A stretch of 64,000 bases of DNA from JARYLZ01 sp964388275 (GCA_964388275.1 CAYLZD010000019.1:11315-75314); one strand, 5' to 3'. Shown: positions 27,079 to 36,689, counted from the first letter of the stretch. Translations and numbers: made by a program. Notes: generated from the letters alone by a model not told the origin.

Positions 27079-28548
27079 GTGTCGAAAAAGATTGTGTTGC
27101 GTCTACAGCTCGCGCTGGTCATCACCGCTTCAGCGGCGCTGACAACCGCCGCGTTGTCACAAAGCGTAGGGACGATTCCCGTCGACACATCCTACGCATC
27201 TCCGGGCAGGACAGGATTCGGCCTTCGCGTAGGAGCGGTTCACTTTTCCGGCGATGTGAAGGATGCTCTCGATTTTTCCGGAGCGAAAACTCCATTTCAC
27301 GCCGGCGCCGATCTGCTGTTCCATTCGCGTCTTTGGCAGTCGATCGAAGGAAAAAACGCCATGCGCTTCGGCCTGGAAGCATCCGCGGGTTACCGCCTGC
27401 TGAAGGGCGTTCATACGGATTACGAATTTCGCACGTCGGTATACCCGATCAGTTTATCCTTTACGATTGAATTCTACTCGGCGGCGGCCCTGCGACCTTT
27501 CGTGTCGGTCGGCGCCGGGGCGTTGCCCTACAACCTGGAAGTTCTCAAATCCTCGCTGCAGGGACAGCGCAGGGAGCAGGGGATCGCTCCGGAGAGCGGC
27601 GTCGCCTTCTGGATGCCGTTGCGCGCGGGTTTGCGTTTCGCGATTTCACCTGCTCTGGATCTCCACGTTTCGTTCGAGCGTTCCGTCAGCCTGTCCGACA
27701 GAATCGACGGAATCGTCACCAAGGATCTCGATTGGATGAACGACAATTTCGAAAGCCTCATGCTCGGATTCACCTGGTATTTCCTGGGCGAGAAATCTTC
27801 CGATCCTTACGGCAGAATAGTATTCGCTCTACCCGATCCACCGAAACCGGACAAGCCGGCCGACAGCGACGGCGACGGATTGTCGGATAACGATGAGCTT
27901 CATGATCATAAAACGGATCCGTTCAGCAAGGACACCGACGGGGATGGCTTAAGTGATGGAGACGAAGTGCTGTTGTATCAAAGCAAGCCGCTTCTGGCCG
28001 ATTCCGACGGCGACGGTCTTCCCGACGGCAGAGAAGTCGCCCTCGGCACGAGTCTCAATAACAGAGATACTGACGGCGACGGATTCTCCGACAGCGCCGA
28101 CGACTGCCCTACCAAAGCCGAAACCGTCAACGGCTACCGGGACGAGGATGGCTGCCCGGACGAAGCAGAGAGGGGCGAATTCATTTTTACACGACTAGGC
28201 GAGGTTCTGATTCTCGAAAACATCGAATTCGAGACAGGAAAAGCGATTCTGCTTCCGCGTTCTTACGAGACTCTGGATAAAATTACACGGAGTTTAACGG
28301 TAAATCCAAAGGTCCACATAGAAGTCCGGGGCCATACAGACAGCACGGGCTCGAACGAAGCAAACATGCTGCTGTCTCTCAGACGCGCCGAATCGATACG
28401 CAACTACTTGGTATCGAAAGGGATAGAGAACAGCCGGATAACCGTTTTGGGCTTAGGCCCCTCTCAACCCATCTCGCCTAACGACACGCCCGCAGGGCGG
28501 CAGCGCAACCGCAGAATAGAATTCCGGATCACGAAAACCGGCGAGTAG
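27079..28548 (+). CDS. OmpA-family protein with thrombospondin type 3 repeats (paralog 1)
   Basis: The 489-residue outer-membrane protein starts at GTG 27079 with signal peptide MSKKIVLRLQLALVITASAA. Residues about 40-245 look like a beta-barrel. Four TSP3 calcium-binding repeats follow from about 262 (DSDGDGLSDNDELHD, DTDGDGLSDGDEV, DSDGDGLPDGREV, DTDGDGFSDSADDCP). The C-terminal OmpA peptidoglycan-binding domain (about 375-489) contains RGHTDSTGSNEANMLLSLRR. It likely ties the outer membrane to the cell wall. A paralog of the same build lies 0.9 kb downstream. Confidence 0.93.
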   Translation: MSKKIVLRLQLALVITASAALTTAALSQSVGTIPVDTSYASPGRTGFGLRVGAVHFSGDVKDALDFSGAKTPFHAGADLLFHSRLWQSIEGKNAMRFGLEASAGYRLLKGVHTDYEFRTSVYPISLSFTIEFYSAAALRPFVSVGAGALPYNLEVLKSSLQGQRREQGIAPESGVAFWMPLRAGLRFAISPALDLHVSFERSVSLSDRIDGIVTKDLDWMNDNFESLMLGFTWYFLGEKSSDPYGRIVFALPDPPKPDKPADSDGDGLSDNDELHDHKTDPFSKDTDGDGLSDGDEVLLYQSKPLLADSDGDGLPDGREVALGTSLNNRDTDGDGFSDSADDCPTKAETVNGYRDEDGCPDEAERGEFIFTRLGEVLILENIEFETGKAILLPRSYETLDKITRSLTVNPKVHIEVRGHTDSTGSNEANMLLSLRRAESIRNYLVSKGIENSRITVLGLGPSQPISPNDTPAGRQRNRRIEFRITKTGE

Positions 28549-28727
28549 CAAATCCCAGAGCTTCCAATGTTCACATTTGGTGCTGGCTTTCAGGTTGTTC
28601 CATTTCTGAACAGCGATATATGAGGTGGCTCCATTGTTTTTTATCTACTTATTTATCATTTAATCATGGCCCATTTTTTGTATTGATATTCTTACATCAA
28701 TCGAAAGTACTGAGACGGGACATTTAT

Positions 28728-29228
28728 ATGATACAGACGGGCTTGAAAATAGTAATTGCGGGCGCGTTGTTAATGAGTTTGAGTTCGCTTGCGCCGGCTC
28801 AAGAGTCATTCGTGGGTGCTTTGACTTCGTTGAAACCGCGAGTTGATGAGAATTCAGCACTTGCATACATCCATCAGCTTCCCATACTACCCGGCGACAT
28901 TTCCCGGCTGACACAGGGCGAAGTCTCCGTTATTGAAGAAGCTCTCAGGCAGAATTCACATATCTCCGGCAATCAGTTCTACATATTATTCGGCGATCCG
29001 GTACGCCTTCGCCGCATATCCACTTTTCCCCTGCGGAACTCAACGTATTCGTTCAATATTCCTCCCAAGAGCAAAATCATTTGCGCTCGTATGTCGGGCG
29101 GCGCGGTGGCGGATTTCTCTTCCGTCGAGAACAGCGCGAATGACTGGCTGAAGGTATCGGGAGTAGCCTCTCAAAACGGCTTCATTTTCAAGGCGACAAC
29201 GGAACCGGTGTCCACGGGAGCTTTTTAA
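28728..29228 (+). CDS. Small secreted protein of unknown function
   Basis: The 166-residue protein has a signal peptide (MIQTGLKIVIAGALLMSLSS, cleavage near APAQES). I recognise no family. The mature part is rich in Ser, Ile and Asn and has no cysteine pair. ATG 28728 was chosen for the signal peptide. The 179 bases upstream are noticeably AT-rich and probably hold its own promoter. A strong terminator lies 33 bases after it. It is inserted between the two OmpA/TSP3 paralogs. Confidence 0.75.
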   Translation: MIQTGLKIVIAGALLMSLSSLAPAQESFVGALTSLKPRVDENSALAYIHQLPILPGDISRLTQGEVSVIEEALRQNSHISGNQFYILFGDPVRLRRISTFPLRNSTYSFNIPPKSKIICARMSGGAVADFSSVENSANDWLKVSGVASQNGFIFKATTEPVSTGAF

Positions 29229-29260
29229 CCGGTTGTGAAAGTGTTGAAACAACCTGCTTG

Positions 29261-29286
29261 AGCCCGGTGCAAACCGGGCTTTTTTG
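29261..29286 (+). terminator. Intrinsic terminator
   Basis: AGCCCGGT and ACCGGGCT form a perfect 8-base stem with a 4-base GCAA loop, followed directly by a T-run. It ends the transcript of the small secreted protein gene and separates it from the second OmpA/TSP3 gene. Confidence 0.93.
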
Positions 29287-29483
29287 CAGACAACCGGATA
29301 AAGAATCCGGGGGGAAGTTTTTGCTGTTTTTTCAAGGCCGGCTGGGGCGACAAGCAGCCGCGTGCAATTTTTTCAGCCCCCCAAAAGATCCAAGTGTAAT
29401 AATTTGAGGGCTCTTGCTCGAATTTTACGCTTAAGGCATGGTTTTTGAGCCGTTTAACCCAAAATATCCGTGAGGAGGGATAC

Positions 29484-31001
29484 ATGCCGTTTGCAAAAGC
29501 GAGTGGATTATTACTGTGTTTTCTTGCTTGTTTACCAGCTGATCCGGCTATGCAGGCTCAGCAAGGAGTCGTGGACGCGCATGAAGTTGAAATTCCCACA
29601 CGCTTCGCTTCCGGTATTGCCGATAAAAGCATAAGTGTCAGATTTGGATCGGTTCATTTCCGCGGAGATGTGCAGGACGCGACGGCCTTGCGCGGCACGG
29701 AAACGCCTGCCGCGCCCGGAGCGGACTTCTCTTACCGGTCGCTGTTGCACAGGGAGATCGGATCCAACACCGCTGTTCTTCTATATCTGGACGCTACCGC
29801 GGGTTACCGAGTTTTACGTGCCGGCCATGAGCTTTACTCGTTCCGAACTACCGCATTGCCATTGAGTTGTTCGCTCGGCGCTGAACTATATCTGCTGCCT
29901 CTGTTCAGACCCGTGATCTCGATTGGCGGAGGATTGATTCCATACAGCTTGTCGGTCCTGAGCCCGGGCGGGAACGTGCAGGGCATCGGCCGTCAAACCG
30001 GCTCGGGAAACGGCGTCTGCCTCTGGTTCCCTCTGCGTGTGGGCGCCCGGTGTTCGATATTTTCGGATATTGACATCTTCTTCATGGCAGAGCGCTCCGT
30101 GTCAATGTCCGATCGACTGGATGGTATAATTTCGAAACATATCGACTGGCAAAACGACAATTTCGAAATGTTCTCGATAGGAATTTCGTGGAGGCTTTCC
30201 TCGCTTGCGCCGATGCTCCCGCCTCGGCTCGAATCCGCGCAGAGCGAAAGACGAACGCCCGTTCATGGTTTTGACGAAAAACCTCCATTCTCCGACGCTT
30301 CGGATGTGAGCATCGATTCCGACGAGGACGGGATTCCGGACCGGGATGAGCTGGAATTATTCGGTACGAACGCGTTCTCGCCCGACACCGACGGCGACGG
30401 ACTTGCCGATCTCGAAGAGATGAGTGTCCATAAAACCTGGCCTCTGATAGCCGATTCCGATGGCGACGGGCTTTCTGACGGCGAAGAGATCGCCCGCGGA
30501 TGCAATCCGCGTGACGTGGATACTGACGGGGACGGGATAGCGGATCCTCTTGACAGGTGCCCGACCGAAGCCGAGCACATGAACGGCTGCGCTGATAGGG
30601 ACGGCTGTCCCGATTCCTGCGACTCCGACGCGAAAATTTACGTTCCGAAATCAGGATCCGCAGTGCTCGCGGGTGTGGTTTTTGAAAATGAAAGCGCGGA
30701 AATAGCTCCCCACTCGCTACCCGTGCTGGATTCCCTCGCGGCTGCCCTTCGCAAGGCCGGCGGCTATACCTGTACGATCACAGGCCATACCGACAGCACG
30801 ATGGAATTCAACAAAGGACTCACACTGTCCTGGGAACGAGCGCTTGCCGTTAAAAAGCACCTCATGGCCCGGGGTGTGGACGGCGCTCTGCTGCGTGTCG
30901 ACGGAAGATCTTCCCTGAATCCCAGGGCGCCGAATACAACTCCCGTGGGACGCTCCGCGAACAGACGAATCGAGCTTTACTTCGTCGCAAGCGATCGCTG
31001 A
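29484..31001 (+). CDS. OmpA-family protein with thrombospondin type 3 repeats (paralog 2)
   Basis: The 505-residue protein has the same order as paralog 1: signal peptide (MPFAKASGLLLCFLACL), beta-barrel (about 40-255), TSP3 repeats from about 272 (DSDEDGIPDRDELEL, DTDGDGLADLEEM, DSDGDGLSDGEEI, DTDGDGIADPLDRCP) and an OmpA domain with GHTDSTMEFNKGLTLSWERA. The barrels share phrases such as SVHFRGDVQDA here and AVHFSGDVKDA in the first copy, showing a local duplication. ATG 29484 is preceded by GAGGAGG. It has its own leader after the terminator at 29261. Confidence 0.92.
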   Translation: MPFAKASGLLLCFLACLPADPAMQAQQGVVDAHEVEIPTRFASGIADKSISVRFGSVHFRGDVQDATALRGTETPAAPGADFSYRSLLHREIGSNTAVLLYLDATAGYRVLRAGHELYSFRTTALPLSCSLGAELYLLPLFRPVISIGGGLIPYSLSVLSPGGNVQGIGRQTGSGNGVCLWFPLRVGARCSIFSDIDIFFMAERSVSMSDRLDGIISKHIDWQNDNFEMFSIGISWRLSSLAPMLPPRLESAQSERRTPVHGFDEKPPFSDASDVSIDSDEDGIPDRDELELFGTNAFSPDTDGDGLADLEEMSVHKTWPLIADSDGDGLSDGEEIARGCNPRDVDTDGDGIADPLDRCPTEAEHMNGCADRDGCPDSCDSDAKIYVPKSGSAVLAGVVFENESAEIAPHSLPVLDSLAAALRKAGGYTCTITGHTDSTMEFNKGLTLSWERALAVKKHLMARGVDGALLRVDGRSSLNPRAPNTTPVGRSANRRIELYFVASDR

Positions 31002-31019
31002 ACGCGAAGCTTCCGATGA

Positions 31020-31973
31020 TCAGTCGCCGGCAGCGTCTTCGCTGATTCGGGCGGAATAGAAAATTCCTCGGGCTTCGCGCCGGATTTCGATGATATCCTC
31101 CTCCGACAACCGCTGAAGCAGCAACGCCACCTCGTCGCCCGGCAGACCGAGCACCTGTTCGAGATCCTCGGTTGTGCAGGGACGGACTTGTATTGTCGAG
31201 ATCAACAAATCCCGAACGCTCGAATCTTGCCGCGACGCTTCCGTTACCCCGCGACGGGAAGCCACGATTTCCACGCCGGGTCCGAGCGAGTGGGCGATCT
31301 CGGCAAGACGTTCCGCGGATACCGGGGATATCCAGGACACGGCGCCCGGGCGATCGAGAGTGTTCAGCTGAACACGATTCACTCGAAGGTCGCGCAGCAC
31401 ATCCTTGAACTTCTCCAGTTCCGCGTGCGTGTCGTTAACTCCGGGTACGAGAAATATCTCCAGCCAGACCCCGCCGTTGTAATCGGAGCAGAATGTCCGC
31501 AAACCATCTATCAAACCCGTGCTCGTGAGCCCACGGGCGGGCCTGTTCAACCGCATGAACACCTCTTCCGAGACCGCATCCAGGGATGGAATCACAAGGT
31601 CCGCCGCCGAAAGATCGGCTCGAACGTCCTCCCTGCCGAGCAAACTGCTGTTGGTAAGAACCGTCACACGATAGGCGGGATATTCGTCCTTTAAAAATGT
31701 CACGATGCTTCCGATGCCGGAGTGAAGCGTCGGTTCGCCCGATCCGGAAAAAGTCACCGAATCCAGCCTGGGTTTGCGTGACAGGTATTCGCGCAGCTCG
31801 TCGATCACTTCTCTTGTCGGCGTGTACTCCGCGCGCTCGAGCGTGAGAGCGGCCGTTTTTCCGCACTCGCAGTAAACGCAATTGAATGTGCAGCTCTTTC
31901 CCGGAGTCAAATCGATCCCCAGCGACACACCGAGACGCCTGCTGGGCACCGGTCCGAATAGATGTTTGTACAT
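31020..31973 (-). CDS. Radical SAM protein (COG0731-like)
   Basis: The 317-residue enzyme has the radical SAM cluster motif CTFNCVYCECG (Cys-x3-Cys-x2-Cys), the SAM-binding GSGEPTLH and the tail of a beta-barrel core. A C-terminal region of about 90 residues resembles a winged helix (LQRLSEEDIIEIRREARG). Substrate is unknown. The start at 31973 (MYKHLFGPVPSRRLGVSLGI) is favoured by a GGAGAG site; 31991 is possible. It is read divergently from hypB, with 176 bases between the two. Confidence 0.9.
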   Translation of the reverse strand: MYKHLFGPVPSRRLGVSLGIDLTPGKSCTFNCVYCECGKTAALTLERAEYTPTREVIDELREYLSRKPRLDSVTFSGSGEPTLHSGIGSIVTFLKDEYPAYRVTVLTNSSLLGREDVRADLSAADLVIPSLDAVSEEVFMRLNRPARGLTSTGLIDGLRTFCSDYNGGVWLEIFLVPGVNDTHAELEKFKDVLRDLRVNRVQLNTLDRPGAVSWISPVSAERLAEIAHSLGPGVEIVASRRGVTEASRQDSSVRDLLISTIQVRPCTTEDLEQVLGLPGDEVALLLQRLSEEDIIEIRREARGIFYSARISEDAAGD

Positions 31974-32149
31974 GTCTATGCTCTCCTGCATCCACTCGAA
32001 TATATCGATATTTCCGTTTCCCCGGCGGATTCAACGCCCGGCTTCCGGCCGCTGAACCACCGCGCCTACGCAGCGTTCGAATTGCGCGGCGTGATTCCAT
32101 ATTCCGCTCCGCATGCCTATCTTTCCCTCATAACAGCATACGGCACGCG

Positions 32150-32809
32150 ATGTCCATCATCACTATCGAACACTCCATACTGAAAAAGAACGACGAGCTC
32201 GCGGCCGAGAACAGGCGCGCATTCGCCGAAGACAAGACTTTCGTCATCAACCTTCTCAGCAGCCCCGGGTCCGGTAAAACCAGCCTCCTGGAAAAAACCG
32301 TGGACGCGCTGAAAGGGGAATTGCGCCTCGCCGTGATCGAAGGCGATGTGCAGACCGACAACGACGCAAGACGCATTGCGGCGCATAATGTGCCCGTGGC
32401 GCAGATCGTGACCAACGGGCTATGCCATCTCGAGGCGGGTCTCGTGCAGCGGGCGCTGCCGCAGCTTCCCCGCCCGCTCGATCTCTGCATAATCGAGAAT
32501 GTAGGCAACCTCGTCTGCCCGGCCGGCTACGATCTCGGCGAACACGCTAAAGTCTCCCTGGTGAGCACAACGGAGGGAGACGACAAGCCGATGAAATATC
32601 CCGCCGTTTTCCGCCGCTCCGCCGCGATCATCATTAACAAAACCGATCTTCTTCCCTACGTGCTTTTCGATACGGAAACCTGCATCGCGCATGCGAGGAG
32701 CATCAATCCGGACCTGCTGGCATTCCGCACATCCTGCGCCACCGGCGAAGGGATCAACGAGTGGTGCGAATGGTTGATAACTCGCATACAAGCCGTGAAA
32801 AACGCGTAG
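32150..32809 (+). CDS. hypB: HypB, hydrogenase nickel-incorporation GTPase
   Basis: The 219-residue G3E GTPase supplies nickel for [NiFe] hydrogenase maturation. Motifs: P-loop LLSSPGSGKTSLLEKT, the GTPase-domain metal site NGLCHLEAGLV with NVGNLVCPAGYDLGE, and specificity NKTDLL. The N-terminal CxxCGC and histidine-rich regions of some HypB proteins are absent. ATG 32150 is the first start after non-coding sequence. No hypA, hypC-F or hydrogenase subunit gene is in the window, so the target is elsewhere or different. Confidence 0.93.
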   Translation: MSIITIEHSILKKNDELAAENRRAFAEDKTFVINLLSSPGSGKTSLLEKTVDALKGELRLAVIEGDVQTDNDARRIAAHNVPVAQIVTNGLCHLEAGLVQRALPQLPRPLDLCIIENVGNLVCPAGYDLGEHAKVSLVSTTEGDDKPMKYPAVFRRSAAIIINKTDLLPYVLFDTETCIAHARSINPDLLAFRTSCATGEGINEWCEWLITRIQAVKNA

Positions 32810-32844
32810 CCGAGACAGCACACCGAAGAAACAGGAACATCCTC

Positions 32845-34026
32845 ATGGACATGATCAAGGAAAAAATCGCGCAGGCCGTAGGCATACTGAACGAAAAAAA
32901 CATCGACGTCTGGCTGACCTTCGTCCGCGAGAGCGCTACGATGCCGGACCCCGCCATCGATATGGTCGTGGGCCAGCATTCCACCTGGCAGACCGCCTGG
33001 ATAATAACCCGCCGCGGCGAGACGATAGCCATAGCCGGAAGTCTCGACATCGCGTCGATACAGGACAAGGGTTATTACGCGGAGGTGGTTCCATACATAC
33101 ATGGTATCGGTCCGCAGCTCCTCCGCGTACTCGATCATCTGAAGCCCAGAAAAATCGCGGTCAATTATTCCCCGGATTCGGTCGTCGCGGACGGTCTGAC
33201 TCACGGCATGTATCTTCAATTGATGCGCTATCTCGAAGGGACGAAACACGCCGGCAGGGTGATATCGTCGCAGGAAGTCATCTCCGCGTTGAGAGGCAGG
33301 AAGACGGCCGCAGAGATCGCGAACATGAAGAAGGCGATATCGATCACTCTGGATATCTACGACAAGGTCACGGGCTTCATCCGCATCGGTAAAACGGAGC
33401 GGGACATTGCGAACTTCATAATGAAGCAAGCCGCGGCTCACGGCGTCGAACCGGCCTGGTCCCCGGATCACTGTCCCGCGGTGTTCACGGGACCGGAACA
33501 CGCCGGAGCTCATTTCGGACCCACGTCTCGCAAAGTCGAGGGCGGTCACGTCCTGAACATCGACTTCGGGGTCAGGGTAAACGGATATTGCTCGGATCTG
33601 CAGCGCACCTGGTACGTGCGCAGGAAAAGCGAAAGCGGAGCGCCTGCCGAGGTGAACAGGGGAATGGCCGTCATACGCCGATCCATAAGCATGGCAGCCG
33701 AGCGCTTGCGTCCCGGCGCGGTATCTTGGAAAGTAGATGACGTCGCTCGTTCTCATATAGTTGAAAACGGATATCCGGAATACCCGCACGCGCTCGGACA
33801 TCAGGTCGGCCGCGCGGCTCACGACGGCGGCGTGGGCCTTCTTCCGCGCTGGGAACGTTACGGCAAACTGCCCTGGGGCCGTATCGAGGCCGGCCAGGTG
33901 TTTACGATAGAACCCCGCTTGCCGATAGCGGGCTACGGGGTGGCGACTATCGAGGAAATCGTGTGGGTGACCGAAGAGAAGACGGTGTTCCTGTCGAAGC
34001 CACAAACAAAGGCGTGGGTGGTTTAA
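32845..34026 (+). CDS. M24-family metallopeptidase (Xaa-Pro dipeptidase-like)
   Basis: The 393-residue protein has an N-terminal creatinase-type domain and a C-terminal pita-bread fold. Metal ligands are visible in order: IDFG, CSDLQRT, GHQVGRAAHDGG, TIEPRL and TIEEIV. This supports a dinuclear metal peptidase that removes residues next to proline. ATG 32845 has AGGA upstream; upstream in-frame codons overlap hypB and are rejected. It follows hypB by 35 bases, probably in the same transcript. Confidence 0.9.
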   Translation: MDMIKEKIAQAVGILNEKNIDVWLTFVRESATMPDPAIDMVVGQHSTWQTAWIITRRGETIAIAGSLDIASIQDKGYYAEVVPYIHGIGPQLLRVLDHLKPRKIAVNYSPDSVVADGLTHGMYLQLMRYLEGTKHAGRVISSQEVISALRGRKTAAEIANMKKAISITLDIYDKVTGFIRIGKTERDIANFIMKQAAAHGVEPAWSPDHCPAVFTGPEHAGAHFGPTSRKVEGGHVLNIDFGVRVNGYCSDLQRTWYVRRKSESGAPAEVNRGMAVIRRSISMAAERLRPGAVSWKVDDVARSHIVENGYPEYPHALGHQVGRAAHDGGVGLLPRWERYGKLPWGRIEAGQVFTIEPRLPIAGYGVATIEEIVWVTEEKTVFLSKPQTKAWVV

Positions 34027-34163
34027 CCGCGGCCGCGATGCGGCCCGGCAGGATTTGAGTATTTTTCGAAGCCGGATAAATCGCTAAATTATGTGTCTTT
34101 TCCGATGCTGATGGTTCGGAAAGGTTGCTCTCGTACTCAATCATTCATCTTACAGAGGATTCC

Positions 34164-34850
34164 ATGCGCTCTATCATCATTTTCGCGCTGATCGCGTTCA
34201 CGGCAATGCCCGTCGCCGCACAGGAGAAAATCGACATCACGACACGATTGGACAGCTTGAGCTATGCGATCGGCATGAACATCGGGCAGAACTTCAAGAT
34301 GCAGTCTCTCACCATCGACGTGGACAAACTCGCGGCCGGTATGCGTGATGTTCTGAAAGGGAATACACGACTCAGCGAAGAACAGGCCGGACAGGTGGTC
34401 GTTTCCTTCCAACAGGAAATGATGGAGAAGCAGGAGGCTGAGCGCGCCGTGGCCGGCGAAAAGCACAAATCCGAAGGCGCGGCTTTCCTGGCTGAAAACA
34501 AGAATAAGGACGGCGTGAAGACCACCGCAAGCGGGCTTCAATATAAAGTGCTGGTGGAGGGGAAGGGACCGAAGCCCGTTGAAGCGGACCGCGTAAAGAC
34601 TCATTATACCGGAAAACTCATTGACGGAACCGAATTCGACAGTTCCATAAAGAGAGGAGAACCGGCCGAATTTCCCGTGACCGGAGTGATCAAAGGATGG
34701 ACCGAAGCCCTGCTCATGATGCCCGTCGGTTCCAAATGGATGCTCTACATACCCTCCGATCTGGCATACGGCGATCGCGGCGCAGGCAACGTCATACCGC
34801 CTAACGCCACCCTGATCTTCGAAATAGAGCTTCTGGAAATCCTGAAGTAA
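34164..34850 (+). CDS. FKBP-type peptidyl-prolyl isomerase
   Basis: The 228-residue protein has a signal peptide (MRSIIIFALIAFTAMPVAAQ), an N-terminal dimerisation domain (LSYAIGMNIGQNFKMQSLTI) and a C-terminal FKBP domain (VKTHYTGKLIDGTEFDSSIK, IPSDLAYGDRGAGNVIPPNA). It matches FkpA/Mip-type periplasmic isomerases that help fold envelope proteins. ATG 34164 has a GAGG site. It has its own 137-base leader after the M24 gene and is followed by surE nine bases on. Confidence 0.95.
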   Translation: MRSIIIFALIAFTAMPVAAQEKIDITTRLDSLSYAIGMNIGQNFKMQSLTIDVDKLAAGMRDVLKGNTRLSEEQAGQVVVSFQQEMMEKQEAERAVAGEKHKSEGAAFLAENKNKDGVKTTASGLQYKVLVEGKGPKPVEADRVKTHYTGKLIDGTEFDSSIKRGEPAEFPVTGVIKGWTEALLMMPVGSKWMLYIPSDLAYGDRGAGNVIPPNATLIFEIELLEILK

Positions 34851-34859
34851 CGCCTGAAA

Positions 34860-35630
34860 ATGGCATCGCAGCGCCCTCTCATCCTGGTATCGAACGATGA
34901 CGGGTACGACTCGCCCGGCATCTACGCGCTCGTGCAGACGTTGAGACGGCTGGGTGATGTGGTGGTCGCGGCCCCGGCCACGCAGCAAAGCGCCGTCGGA
35001 CACGCGATCACGGTGCAGATGCCGTTGAGAGCCAGAGAAATTCGCCGTGGAAAATATTTCCGCGGCTGGGCGGTCGAGGGCACTCCCGCCGACAGCGTCA
35101 AACTCGGAGTCACCACGCTGATGGAACGCAAGCCGGATCTGGTTGTGTCGGGCATCAACCACGGGATGAACACCGCCATCAACATTATCTACTCCGGCAC
35201 CGTGTCCGCCGCCACGGAAGGCGCCACGCTCGGCATACCGTCGATAGCCGTCTCCCTGGCCAGCCACGATACTGAGGCGGATCTCCGCGGGGCTCAACTT
35301 TACGCCCGCAGAATCGCGGCGCTGGTGCTGAAACGCGGACTTCCGCCCGGCGCCTTGCTCAACGTGAATGTGCCCGACATTCCTCCGGAACGAATTAAAG
35401 GCGTCGCGATTACACGGCAGGGGAAATCCTGGTGGGACGACGGCTTCGAAACCCGCGCCGATCCCAACGGCAAAGCCTATTACTGGCTTTTCGGAAATTA
35501 CATGTGGGACGAAGACCCGCAAGCCGACGACACCGCCCTGCGCAACAACTTGGTGTCCGTAACTCCGCTTCACTACAGCATGACGAACGAGGAGTTGTAT
35601 CGCGAAATGCTCGGCTGGAAGCTTCGCTGA
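34860..35630 (+). CDS. surE: SurE, 5'/3'-nucleotidase
   Basis: The 256-residue enzyme removes phosphate from nucleoside monophosphates. Conserved pieces are LVSNDDGYDSPGI at the N-terminus (NDDG metal ligands), PATQQSAVGHAIT, and VVSGINHGMNTAINIIYSGT with TVSAATEGA. Length and motif order are normal. It follows the FKBP gene closely and ends 30 bases before the convergent galT stop. Confidence 0.95.
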   Translation: MASQRPLILVSNDDGYDSPGIYALVQTLRRLGDVVVAAPATQQSAVGHAITVQMPLRAREIRRGKYFRGWAVEGTPADSVKLGVTTLMERKPDLVVSGINHGMNTAINIIYSGTVSAATEGATLGIPSIAVSLASHDTEADLRGAQLYARRIAALVLKRGLPPGALLNVNVPDIPPERIKGVAITRQGKSWWDDGFETRADPNGKAYYWLFGNYMWDEDPQADDTALRNNLVSVTPLHYSMTNEELYREMLGWKLR

Positions 35631-35660
35631 CGGAGGTTTCGAAGCCGGGCGCGGGTCGCG

Positions 35661-36650
35661 TCAGGCTTCACGCAACTGTCGCGCGCATTCTTCCGGTGAA
35701 GACGGATTTATGAAAATGCCGCTGCCTATTTCAAAACCGGCAGGGGTGTTGATTTTCGGGATGAGAACGAAATACCAGTGCAGGTACCGGACATCCTCGT
35801 CACCGATCGGCGCGGAACGGATAATGAAATTGTAGCTCGGGTCGCCCGACAGAATGCGGAGCTTCCGCAATGATTCCCTGAGAACGCGCGCAAAGGCTGG
35901 TATTTCTTCGTCCGTTATCCAGCTGTAACTCGCCGCGTGTCTGCGTGGGTAGATCCGTATCTCGTAAGGAGTCCGGGAAGCGAAAGGACAGAAAACGACG
36001 AATTGATCGTTCTCGGTCACAATGCGCTCCGCTTGACTGATCTCCTCTTCTATCATGTCGCAATACACGCAGGAGCCGTACGAATCGTAGTGCAGAGCCG
36101 CTTTCTGGAACGGATCGCGTATATGGGGCGGGATTATGGGCGAGGCGATGATTTGCGAGTGCGGATGCTCCAGCGAAGTGCCGGCGCCGGAACCGTGATT
36201 CCTGAATATCATGTATATCGCCACATTCCGCATGGCGCCGATAGCCAGAGCTCTTTCACGATAGCAATAAAGAATCTCGGATATCCTTTCCGCGTCCATA
36301 TCCGCCAGAGAGGCGTTGTGTATTGGGCTTTCTATTACGACTTCCGCATCGCCGAAACTGTCCGAAACGAGAAAGCGGCCGCGGCGGCGGCGTTCTACCG
36401 ATCTGGAAGGATCCAGCGCCGAGTACTTGTTTCTTACGGCCCGCACCCGCCACGAGAACGCATCTCCGCAGCGCATCGTCTCCACACCCGTCTCGCCCTC
36501 GTTTCCAGGACAAAACGGGCATTCGGTCGAGTACGAAGGTTTCTCGGTCGAATTGTCTGCTGCGTCTTCGCGCCGCTTCGGGCGCTTCGCCCTCTCGGGA
36601 GCGATGATGACCCACTCCTTGGTAGCATAATTCTGCCGGAACTCGGACAT
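35661..36650 (-). CDS. Galactose-1-phosphate uridylyltransferase-like protein (HIT superfamily)
   Basis: The 329-residue protein has the zinc-binding CPFCPGNE, the phosphate-binding region FRNHGSGAGTSLEHPHSQI with catalytic-type HPH, and a second CxxC (CVYCDMIEE) with a later HxH-like region YLHWYFVLIPK. It fits the GalT branch of the HIT superfamily (UDP-glucose with galactose-1-phosphate), although many relatives in this group act on other nucleotides. No galK or galE is beside it, so the substrate is only tentative. Start ATG 36650. Confidence 0.85.
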   Translation of the reverse strand: MSEFRQNYATKEWVIIAPERAKRPKRREDAADNSTEKPSYSTECPFCPGNEGETGVETMRCGDAFSWRVRAVRNKYSALDPSRSVERRRRGRFLVSDSFGDAEVVIESPIHNASLADMDAERISEILYCYRERALAIGAMRNVAIYMIFRNHGSGAGTSLEHPHSQIIASPIIPPHIRDPFQKAALHYDSYGSCVYCDMIEEEISQAERIVTENDQFVVFCPFASRTPYEIRIYPRRHAASYSWITDEEIPAFARVLRESLRKLRILSGDPSYNFIIRSAPIGDEDVRYLHWYFVLIPKINTPAGFEIGSGIFINPSSPEECARQLREA

Positions 36651-36689
36651 GAGGACGTTACTCCTTGCAGGGTCAACGGAAGCGCGGCG

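Noticed and set aside
32656..34005. 449-residue open frame antisense to the M24 peptidase gene
   Set aside because: The M24 gene shows all five metal-ligand motifs; the antisense frame shows none and has no ribosome site.
34137..35573. 478-residue open frame antisense to the FKBP and surE genes
   Set aside because: It crosses two well-supported genes and has no family signature.
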